DNA of 52,827 nucleotides from Rhodospirillaceae bacterium. Its GTDB lineage: Bacteria; Pseudomonadota; Alphaproteobacteria; SHVZ01. The stretch is taken from NCBI GenBank assembly GCA_016792585.1, contig JAEULB010000203.1:1-52827 (forward strand). The letters run 5' to 3'. Below, piece by piece: positions 1-5,767 of the stretch; position 1 is the first letter of the stretch; the number at the start of each line of letters is the position of its first letter. The notes beneath the pieces are model-generated. The model saw only the letters and a list, made by a program, of their open reading frames with translations, made no database searches and was not told where the DNA came from. Position numbers and translations under genes: made by a program.

Positions 1-438
1 GCCGGGCCTGATCAGGGCCAGGCCGCTCTCCGGATCGAACTCTTTCTTAAGGTAGGTCGGGGATTCGGTGACGATGACCTCCAGGGTCGGGCGCACATGT
101 GCCTTACCGAGGTGGCCGGCCATGGCCGAGCCGTCCTTGTCGCCGAGGACGACGTGAAGATGGACGGCCGGATCGCCCTTCGGCGAGAGCGCCACGTCAC
201 CGACCAATGCCGCGACCTCGACCTGCCGGTCGACCGGGATTTCGACGTACTGCTTGGTCTTCCAGCAGAAGTATTGCAGCGAGGCGTCGCTGAAGGCGCC
301 GATGCCGGTGATTTGCGCCGAATCCAAGTCGGCTTCGCGGGCGAACGTGCTGAGGCAGGACATCACCTCGTCGCCGGTCTCGAGGACGACGGCGTAGGTG
401 CGCCGCTCTCCGGCCTGGTCGAGCAACTGGGTCTTCAT
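1..438 (-). CDS. PPC/DUF296-domain protein (3' end cut by window edge)
   Basis: The visible 146 residues match the PPC (plants and prokaryotes conserved, DUF296) domain, a small alpha/beta fold that forms trimers and is linked to DNA binding in plants; the bacterial role is not settled. Three histidines typical of the bacterial family are visible: H93 and H95 (HLHVVLGD) and H109 (AGHL), which probably bind a metal. The family is usually about 140 residues, so only a few residues and the stop are missing beyond base 1. Translation starts at the ATG read from 438. The gene diverges from udgX, and a GGAAC-N16-GGTT element (471-495, minus strand) is a candidate stress promoter. Fold assignment is firm, function is not. 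Confidence 0.85.
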   Translation of the reverse strand, partial: MKTQLLDQAGERRTYAVVLETGDEVMSCLSTFAREADLDSAQITGIGAFSDASLQYFCWKTKQYVEIPVDRQVEVAALVGDVALSPKGDPAVHLHVVLGDKDGSAMAGHLGKAHVRPTLEVIVTESPTYLKKEFDPESGLALIRPG

Positions 439-470
439 GGGGATAAAGGTCTCCGAGGGTGCCGGAGGTT

Positions 471-495
471 AACCGACCCCGAAGGCCTTCGTTCC
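471..495 (-). promoter_or_regulatory. Candidate EcfG-type promoter for the DUF296 gene
   Basis: On the minus strand GGAAC (495-491) is followed by 16 bases and GGTT (474-471). The -35 is a perfect match to the alphaproteobacterial EcfG consensus GGAAC-N16/17-CGTT; the -10 has one mismatch. It lies back to back with the udgX promoter, the two -35 elements being 13 bases apart. Predicted transcription start is about 25 bases before the DUF296 ATG. Confidence 0.5.
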
Positions 496-508
496 CGTGC
501 CTCCGGCA

Positions 509-533
509 GGAACCCGGAAGACCCTAACCCGTT
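509..533 (+). promoter_or_regulatory. EcfG-type (general stress) promoter of udgX
   Basis: GGAAC at 509-513, a 16-base spacer and CGTT at 530-533 match the consensus of the alphaproteobacterial general stress sigma factor exactly. Only nine bases separate the -10 from the udgX ATG at 543, and no Shine-Dalgarno sequence is present there, so the transcript is probably leaderless or nearly so. Confidence 0.75.
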
Positions 534-542
534 GAAACATCC

Positions 543-1196
543 ATGCGGACATCGCTCGAAATCCGCACCGACCAGGACAAGCCGGCACCGCCGCCGCGCC
601 TGCCGTCGGTGATCGCCGATCTGAGGGCCGAGGCCGAGCATTGCGAGCGCTGCCCGCTCTACCGGAAAGCCACCCAGGTCGTATTCGGCGAGGGTCCCGC
701 CCCCGCCCCGCTGATGCTCGTCGGCGAGCAGCCGGGCGACCAGGAAGACAGGATGGGCCGACCCTTCGTCGGACCGGCCGGGCGACTCCTCGACCGCGCG
801 CTCGAGGCGGCAGGTCTCGACCGCAGCGCCCTCTACCTCACCAACGCGGTGAAACACTTCAAGCACGAGTTGCGCGGCAAGCGCCGGCTCCACCGGAAGC
901 CCAACATCGGCGAGGTCAAGGCCTGCCGGTGGTGGTTCAAGCTGGAACTCGCCGCGGTAAAGCCGAAGCTGGTCGTGGCATTGGGCGCGACGGCAGCCCG
1001 ATCGGTGATGAACCGCACAGTGGTCCTGGCGCGCGAGCGCGGGTCCCCGGTCCACCTTCCCGAGGGATGCAGGGGCCTCGTGACGATGCACCCTTCAGCA
1101 ATTCTTCGCATGCCGGATGAAGAATCCCGGGAAAAGGCCTTGCGGCTCCTCACCGAGGATCTTCGCAAGGCGGCACTGATCATCGGCGCCGGCTGA
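543..1196 (+). CDS. udgX: UdgX-type uracil-DNA glycosylase
   Basis: This 217-residue protein is a UdgX: a uracil-DNA glycosylase-fold enzyme that excises uracil and stays covalently bonded to the resulting abasic site. Diagnostic motifs are GEQPGDQED (residues 61-69), the extra KRRLH loop (113-117) whose histidine H117 makes the covalent bond in characterised members (usually KRRIH), and HPSAILR (183-189). Fe-S cluster ligands are suggested by C34 and C37 (CERC) and C128; at the place of the fourth family-4 cysteine there is H105 (NAVKHF), as expected for UdgX. It sits in a repair/stress island with Ku and topoisomerase IB and has a perfect EcfG promoter whose -10 ends nine bases before the ATG. 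Confidence 0.93.
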   Translation: MRTSLEIRTDQDKPAPPPRLPSVIADLRAEAEHCERCPLYRKATQVVFGEGPAPAPLMLVGEQPGDQEDRMGRPFVGPAGRLLDRALEAAGLDRSALYLTNAVKHFKHELRGKRRLHRKPNIGEVKACRWWFKLELAAVKPKLVVALGATAARSVMNRTVVLARERGSPVHLPEGCRGLVTMHPSAILRMPDEESREKALRLLTEDLRKAALIIGAG

Positions 1197-1310
1197 AATT
1201 TTCCGTGTGTGTCCGAAAAAGGGCGATGGCGCGGCAACCCGTCGATCAGCCCCGGTGTTCGTTTTGTGACCACCGGTTTTGGCGGGGCTACCAAGTCCGG
1301 AGATAACCAG

Positions 1311-1886
1311 ATGACGTCGCACCGTGACCCGACGGATGCTCCAGAGGCACGTCCAGTTTCCGTAGTCCGATCGATTGCCTGGGGCCGCACCGTGCTTACG
1401 GTCCTGGTCGGCGCCACCCTGGGGTCGGCCTACAGCTTGGCCAACCGGCCGGTCACCGCCGCGCCGCCGGTCGAGCTCGCCGCCAGCGTCGCCGAGCAGC
1501 CCATGGTCGGGACGCGGGAACGGCTCTTCGGGACCATGGTCACGGAAGCCACGGTACCCGACCGCCCTCTCGTCATGGTGGCGGACATGATCATGCTGCC
1601 CGTACCGGCGTCGAAAACCCTCCGCGACGTTTCCCTGCAGCCGCAGCCGCCCCAGACGGCCGAGCTTCCGACGCCGATGGGATTCCGCTCGATCGCGACG
1701 TTGTCGGCGCCCTCGCCGCGGCTGGAGCCGGAAATCAGGGCGCTCAAGGGGCGCAACGAGGACGACTCGGTCGCTCGTGCCACCGGCAAGGTAGACGCGG
1801 TCGCAGCAGTCTGGGGATTCCTCGCCGTCGGTCTCGGCGGATCGACCGCCACCGCCGGCACACGTTCGGCTAAGCCGCCGCGCTGA
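1311..1886 (+). CDS. Hypothetical single-pass membrane protein
   Basis: The 191-residue product has one likely membrane segment near residues 20-40 (AWGRTVLTVLVGATLGSAYS), followed by a proline- and alanine-rich extracytoplasmic region without recognisable motifs. The ATG at 1311 is chosen because a GGAGATAA Shine-Dalgarno-like sequence precedes it; an upstream in-frame ATG at 1209 would add 34 residues lacking any hydrophobic or conserved feature. The 3' end overlaps the 3' end of the convergent topoisomerase gene by 17 bases. I do not recognise a family. Coding is supported by codon bias and length, and the context suggests a stress-related envelope role (inference only). Confidence 0.6.
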   Translation: MTSHRDPTDAPEARPVSVVRSIAWGRTVLTVLVGATLGSAYSLANRPVTAAPPVELAASVAEQPMVGTRERLFGTMVTEATVPDRPLVMVADMIMLPVPASKTLRDVSLQPQPPQTAELPTPMGFRSIATLSAPSPRLEPEIRALKGRNEDDSVARATGKVDAVAAVWGFLAVGLGGSTATAGTRSAKPPR

Positions 1887-2982
1887 GAGCCGGGTGCGCA
1901 CCCGGCTTGGCGAGCGCACGGGTCAGGTAGGTGAGTACCGCGGCCTCCTCGGCCAGCAGCCCTTTCCGTGATCCCTCCTCGGCCTCGGTGCGCCGGATCG
2001 TCTGGACCAGGCTGCCGGTGAGATAGCCTTCCAGGATGTGCGGGTGCACGTAGCACTTGCGGCAGATCGCCGCCGTATTGCCGAGCTTCGCGGCGACAGC
2101 GTCGATCGCCGCACGGATCCGCCGCTTGCTATCCGTGGCGCTGGTTGCCGGTCCAGCCTCGCCGAGCGCCAAGGCCGCGAGCACGGTCCCGGCCCAGGTG
2201 CGGAAGTCCTTGGCGGTGACCTCGCAGCCGGCGATCTTGCGCAGATAGGCGTTCACGTCGGTCGAGGAGACGCCACGTCTTTCGCCATCGTCGTCGATGT
2301 ACTGGAAGAGCTGCTGGCCGGGCAGCTCCTGGCAGGCCTTGATTACCTTGGCGATGCGACGATCCCGCAGGCGCAGTCGCCATACGCGCCCGCTCTTACC
2401 CTTGAACTCGAAACGGAGCTCGCTGCCGTCCACCTTGACGTGCGGCGCACGGAGCGTGGTCAGACCGTAGCTTTTGTTCTGTCGCGCGTAGTCCTCGTTG
2501 CCGACGCGGATCAGCGTCGTCTCGAGGAGATGGACGATGGTCGCGAGCACCTTCTCGCGCGGCAGCCCGCGCAGCGCCATGTGGCGCGCCACCGTCTCAC
2601 GAATGCGCGGCAGCAGCCCGGCGAAGTCGATCAGGCGCTCGTACTTCGCCTCATCCCGCATCGCTCGGAATCGCGGGTGATAGATGTACTGCTTGCGCCC
2701 CTTCCCATCACGGCCGGTGGCGAGCAGGTGGCCGTCGGCGTTGCTTCCGATCCAGACATCCGTCCACGCCGGCGGGATAGCTAGGCCTCTCAGCCGCCGG
2801 AGCATCGCCCGATCGGCTACACGCCTCCTATCCGGGGACAGATACGCGAACCCCGTGCCCGACTTCCGGCGCGTGTATCCGGGATCGTCATCAGAGACAT
2901 AGACCAGGCCCGCCGCGTCGGCCGCCTCGCGAAGGTCATCGCCGACCGAGGCGGCCGGGAGGGGACCGGAAAAGTCGGGCAT
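1870..2982 (-). CDS. DNA topoisomerase IB (poxvirus-like bacterial type)
   Basis: The 370-residue protein is a bacterial type IB topoisomerase, which relaxes supercoils by nicking one strand through a 3'-phosphotyrosine link. The N-terminal domain includes IPPAWTDVWIGSNADGHLLATGRD and QYIYHPRFR. The C-terminal catalytic domain carries KDFRTWAGT (K258, R261) and the nucleophile Y311 in CRKCYVHPHILEGY. Length is near the usual 330-370. The ATG at 2982 has no clear Shine-Dalgarno, but a small proline-rich frame ends 13 bases upstream, so the two may be cotranscribed. It sits beside ku, a pairing that fits stress-induced DNA repair. Confidence 0.93.
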   Translation of the reverse strand: MPDFSGPLPAASVGDDLREAADAAGLVYVSDDDPGYTRRKSGTGFAYLSPDRRRVADRAMLRRLRGLAIPPAWTDVWIGSNADGHLLATGRDGKGRKQYIYHPRFRAMRDEAKYERLIDFAGLLPRIRETVARHMALRGLPREKVLATIVHLLETTLIRVGNEDYARQNKSYGLTTLRAPHVKVDGSELRFEFKGKSGRVWRLRLRDRRIAKVIKACQELPGQQLFQYIDDDGERRGVSSTDVNAYLRKIAGCEVTAKDFRTWAGTVLAALALGEAGPATSATDSKRRIRAAIDAVAAKLGNTAAICRKCYVHPHILEGYLTGSLVQTIRRTEAEEGSRKGLLAEEAAVLTYLTRALAKPGAHPALSAAA

Positions 2983-2995
2983 GGTGTTCGGCAGA

Positions 2996-3232
2996 TCAGT
3001 TCCAGCGACTGGTCAGCACGAGCACTTGCGCGGCGCTTACCGGTCGGTTGGGCGGTTGCGGCGGCGTCTGGGGCGTCGGCGTTGGCGACGGGTTCGGCAC
3101 GTATCCGGGCGGCGGCGGAGGCGGCACCTCCTGCGGCGGCAACGGGGGAACCTCCGGAGGTGGCGGCTCGGGCCGGTGAGCCCCCCGGGAATAACCGAAC
3201 TCAATCAGCACGATATGCGGGTGTCCTGTCAT
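2996..3232 (-). CDS. Possible small proline-rich protein
   Basis: This 78-codon frame fills most of the 349-base gap between the topoisomerase gene and ku. It encodes a proline-dominated peptide (PPPPEVPPLPPQEVPPPPPP near residues 24-43, then PNPSPTPTPQTPPQPPNRP) with a short non-repetitive start MTGHPHIVLIEFGYSRG. An AAGG lies about eight bases before the ATG, and a possible EcfG-type element (3270-3295, minus strand) lies about 38 bases upstream. It ends 13 bases before the topoisomerase ATG, as in an operon. The skewed composition may instead be a by-product of a G-rich strand, so the coding call is tentative. No family is recognised. Confidence 0.33.
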   Translation of the reverse strand: MTGHPHIVLIEFGYSRGAHRPEPPPPEVPPLPPQEVPPPPPPGYVPNPSPTPTPQTPPQPPNRPVSAAQVLVLTSRWN

Positions 3233-3269
3233 TTAGGCGGCCTTCGCAGCGGCCCTCCTTCGGGAAAGC

Positions 3270-3295
3270 AACAGCCTGCAGCCGCGGCCGGTTCC
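3270..3295 (-). promoter_or_regulatory. Weak EcfG-type promoter candidate (toward topoisomerase IB)
   Basis: On the minus strand GGAAC (3295-3291), a 17-base spacer and TGTT (3273-3270) match the EcfG consensus except for one base of the -10. Its -35 is three bases from the -35 of the ku promoter on the other strand, so GTTCC-GCT-GGAAC forms a palindrome serving both directions. Confidence 0.38.
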
Positions 3296-3298
3296 GCT

Positions 3299-3323
3299 GG
3301 AACCCGTATCCGGTCCGACCGTT
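3299..3323 (+). promoter_or_regulatory. EcfG-type (general stress) promoter of ku
   Basis: GGAAC (3299-3303), 16 bases and CGTT (3320-3323) match the EcfG consensus exactly. The ku ATG begins at 3332, eight bases after the -10, with no Shine-Dalgarno between, which predicts a leaderless transcript. Control of ku genes by the general stress sigma factor is established in Sinorhizobium meliloti (RpoE2). Confidence 0.75.
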
Positions 3324-3331
3324 TTTCCCGC

Positions 3332-4198
3332 ATGGCACCGCGCGCGAACTGGAAAGGACACCTGAAGCTCGGCTTCCTGAGCTGCCCCGTCGCGCTCTAT
3401 ACCGCCGCTTCCGAAGGCGACCGCATCTCCTTTCACACCCTCAACCGCAAGACCGGGCATCGGGTATTGCGCAAGTTTGTGGACTCGGAAACCGGCAAGC
3501 CGGTCGAGCGCGAGGATCAGGTCAAAGGCTACGAGGTCGGCAAAGGCGACTATGTCGTCCTCACCACCGAAGACATCGAAGAGGCCATTCCCGAGAGCAC
3601 GAAGACGATCGAGATCGACGCCTTTGTCCTCGACGAGGAGATGGACGAGGTGTTCATCGACAATCCCTATTACCTCGCGCCAACCGAACCGACGGGACAG
3701 GAGGTCTTTGCCCTGATCCGGAAGGCGATGACGGAAAAGAAGGTGATCGGCATCGCCCGCACGGTTCTCTTCCGGCGGTCGCGGATCCTGCTGCTGCGCC
3801 CAACAGGGCCTGGCCTCACCGCGAGTACGCTGCACTTCGACTACGAAGTCCGTTCCGCCGACGAGGTCTTCTCCGACGTCTCCAGGCAGACCCTCTCTAA
3901 GGAAATGGTCGACCTCGCCAAGCACATCATCTCGACCAAGCGCGGGAAGTTCGAGCCTGGCAAGCTCGATGACCGTTACGAAGGCGCGCTGGCCGAGCTG
4001 ATCAAGGCAAAGCAGCAGGGCAAGGAAATCAAAGTGCCGCCGAAGCCGGCGCATGGCGGCAATGTCGTCGACCTCCTCGACGCGCTGAGGAAAAGCGCCG
4101 GCAAGCGATCCGGGCATGCCGAGCCGCGGAGCGCCGCCTCGCGCAAACGCAAGGCCGCGCGCCGCGCGATGCCGGCACCGCGGAAGAAAGCCAGCTAG
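3332..4198 (+). CDS. ku: Ku protein, NHEJ end-binding (paralog 1)
   Basis: The 288-residue protein is a bacterial Ku, the ring-shaped homodimer that binds broken DNA ends and recruits ligase LigD in non-homologous end joining. The Ku core runs from WKGHLKLGFLSCPVALYTA to roughly residue 225, with the typical ETGKPVEREDQVKGYEVGKGDYV segment; the tail is lysine/arginine-rich (RKRKAARRA...PRKKAS), as in tails that add DNA contacts. The frame is open 117 codons further upstream, but that part has no Ku homology and contains the promoter, so the ATG at 3332 is used. It converges on the second Ku gene with the stop codons overlapping in CTAG (4195-4198). No ligD is present in this window. Confidence 0.93.
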   Translation: MAPRANWKGHLKLGFLSCPVALYTAASEGDRISFHTLNRKTGHRVLRKFVDSETGKPVEREDQVKGYEVGKGDYVVLTTEDIEEAIPESTKTIEIDAFVLDEEMDEVFIDNPYYLAPTEPTGQEVFALIRKAMTEKKVIGIARTVLFRRSRILLLRPTGPGLTASTLHFDYEVRSADEVFSDVSRQTLSKEMVDLAKHIISTKRGKFEPGKLDDRYEGALAELIKAKQQGKEIKVPPKPAHGGNVVDLLDALRKSAGKRSGHAEPRSAASRKRKAARRAMPAPRKKAS

Positions 4199-5001
4199 CG
4201 CTTCGCCCGCCGCCCCTCCTCGAGGCTCCGTTTCAGCGCATCCATGATGTTGATGACCTTCGCGCCGCCCTCGTCCGGTGCCTTCGCCGGCTTCGCGGCC
4301 TTGACCGGCTTCTTCTTGCGCTTGGCAGCGATGGTCTTGAGCAACGCCGCCTGCACCGTGTCGTGCGCCAGCTTCGGCGACCAGTCGCGCGTCTGCTTCT
4401 CGATGACGCCCTCGGCGAGCTCCAGCGCGTCTTTCTTGACCTGCGCGTCCTTGATCCCCGCGAAGTAGGTGTCGGGATCGCGCACCTCGTCGGCGAAACG
4501 CAGCGTCCACAGGACGATCCCGCGGTCCCGCGGCTTCAGCAGCACGCCACGCTCGCGCCGATAGAGGACGAGGCGGGACAGGCCGGCGGTCTTGGTGACC
4601 GACATGGCTTGGCGGATGACGGCGAAAGCCTCTTCGCCGACCTCGTCGGCCGGCGTCAGGTAGTGGGCCTTGTCCAGCCAGATCGGTTCCACCGACTCCG
4701 CCGGAACGAAGCGCTCGATGTCTATCGTGCGCGTCGACTCGAGCGCCACCGCCTCCAGCTCCTCATCCTCGACGATGACGTGCTTGGCGTCGGAGATCTG
4801 GTAGCCCTTTACCTGCTCGTCGCTATCCACAGGCTTGCCGGTATCGGCATCGACATAGCGGCTGACGACACGATTGCCGGTCTTCTCGTTCAGGATATGG
4901 AAACGGACCTTCTCGGCGCCGGTGACGGCTGGCGTCATCGCAACCGGACAGGTCACCAGCGAGAGCTTGAGATAGCCTTGCCAGAACGGTCTTGCGGCCA
5001 T
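4195..5001 (-). CDS. ku: Ku protein, NHEJ end-binding (paralog 2)
   Basis: A second Ku of 268 residues, clearly divergent from its convergent neighbour but with the same core (FWQGYLKLSLVTCPVAM, DTGKPVDSDEQVKGYQI, YLTPADEVGEEAFAVIRQAM). Its tail is again lysine-rich (KRKKKPVKAAKPAKAP) and ends in INIMDALKRSLEEGRRAKR, a C-terminal patch found in many rhizobial Ku proteins. A perfect GGAGG lies about ten bases before the ATG. The gene follows the hemerythrin gene by 52 bases on the same strand and is probably cotranscribed. Two Ku paralogs suggest either heterodimers or condition-specific complexes, as reported for S. meliloti; which applies here cannot be seen. Confidence 0.92.
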   Translation of the reverse strand: MAARPFWQGYLKLSLVTCPVAMTPAVTGAEKVRFHILNEKTGNRVVSRYVDADTGKPVDSDEQVKGYQISDAKHVIVEDEELEAVALESTRTIDIERFVPAESVEPIWLDKAHYLTPADEVGEEAFAVIRQAMSVTKTAGLSRLVLYRRERGVLLKPRDRGIVLWTLRFADEVRDPDTYFAGIKDAQVKKDALELAEGVIEKQTRDWSPKLAHDTVQAALLKTIAAKRKKKPVKAAKPAKAPDEGGAKVINIMDALKRSLEEGRRAKR

Positions 5002-5023
5002 GGCTGTCCTCCGTCGGAGGGAA

Positions 5024-5043
5024 GGGCGGCCGGCGCGCCGCCC
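5024..5043 (-). promoter_or_regulatory. GC-rich stem-loop between hemerythrin and ku
   Basis: GGGCGGC (5024-5030) pairs with GCCGCCC (5037-5043) across a six-base loop, in the short gap between the hemerythrin and ku genes. There is no U-tract, so it is more likely a partial attenuator or mRNA stabiliser than a full terminator. Confidence 0.3.
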
Positions 5044-5053
5044 CTCTCCGCTG

Positions 5054-5551
5054 CTAGCCCATCAGCTCGTCCTTGCGTGCCTTGAGGCATTCGCCCAGCG
5101 CGTCGAGGTCGATATCGGAGTCTCGCACCTTGGGGAAGAGCTCGTTCTGCTCTTCCTTGACGTGGTGCTTCACCCATTCCGAGACGACCTTGACCTTCGC
5201 ATCGAACTTGCCGTCGATCTCGCCTTCGAGCCCCCGCTCGATCTCGGCGACGAGATCCTTGATGCTGCCGTGCTCGACCTCGGCTTCATCCAGGAGCTCA
5301 TCCTCGTCCATCGCGGCCCGGACCTCCGGGTAGAAGATCTCCTCCTCGATCTGGGCATGGACGGTGAGCACCTTGCAGATCTTGTTGGCGATCTGGGCCT
5401 TCTTCGTCTGGGCGCGCTCCCCAAGCTTTTCGTAGGCCTCGAACAGCTCGGAGACCTCCTTGTGATCGGCCCTCAGAAGCTTGATCGCGTCGGGCGCAGC
5501 CGAGGCGCGGGCGCGGGATTTGGCGGTGCTGGCGTGGGTTGACGTAGGCAT
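5054..5551 (-). CDS. Hemerythrin HHE-domain protein
   Basis: This 165-residue protein has one hemerythrin-like four-helix bundle that would hold a non-heme di-iron centre. Candidate ligands fit the family pattern: H30 (RADHKEV), H65 with E69 (HAQIEE), H94 (VEHGSI) and H130 with E134 (HHVKEE). Bacterial HHE proteins of this type bind O2 or NO or act as iron/redox stress sensors. The first 20 residues are low-complexity and likely disordered. A GAAGAAGGA Shine-Dalgarno precedes the ATG. A GGAAC-N16-GGTT element (5589-5613) suggests general stress control, in keeping with the downstream ku gene on the same strand. Confidence 0.9.
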   Translation of the reverse strand: MPTSTHASTAKSRARASAAPDAIKLLRADHKEVSELFEAYEKLGERAQTKKAQIANKICKVLTVHAQIEEEIFYPEVRAAMDEDELLDEAEVEHGSIKDLVAEIERGLEGEIDGKFDAKVKVVSEWVKHHVKEEQNELFPKVRDSDIDLDALGECLKARKDELMG

Positions 5552-5588
5552 TCCGGGATTCCTTCTTCGAACGAAATGTCCTCACCAA

Positions 5589-5613
5589 AACCCCGGCTTA
5601 GAAGGGAGGTTCC
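5589..5613 (-). promoter_or_regulatory. Candidate EcfG-type promoter for hemerythrin-ku
   Basis: On the minus strand GGAAC (5613-5609) is followed by 16 bases and GGTT (5592-5589), one mismatch from the EcfG -10. The predicted start lies about 30 bases before the hemerythrin ATG, leaving room for its visible Shine-Dalgarno sequence. The same GGTT variant occurs in front of the DUF296 gene. Confidence 0.5.
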
Positions 5614-5767
5614 GGCCCCGTTCCGGCGTTGACACCCTCACTGCCCCAGGGGAACATCCGCTCGTCGGTGGGAGCGTCGAGCGAGCCCATTTCCGTCTTT
5701 GTCCTGTCGATCCGTCGCTGCCACGCAGCGGCTGATTCCTGTTTCATCCGATTGCAAGGAGACGGCT

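Noticed and set aside
3041..3178. Repeat array in the G-rich stretch before ku
   Set aside because: Runs of GGCGTC/GGCGGC look repetitive but have no constant period; the pattern is explained by the proline-rich frame on the other strand or by base composition.
2981..3331. Upstream extension of the ku reading frame by 117 codons
   Set aside because: The region has no Ku homology, is arginine/glycine-rich, and contains the EcfG promoter that ends eight bases before the chosen ATG.
5651..5675. GGAAC at 5651-5655 as an EcfG promoter for the binding-protein gene
   Set aside because: No CGTT or GTT lies 16-17 bases downstream; the match is to the -35 only.
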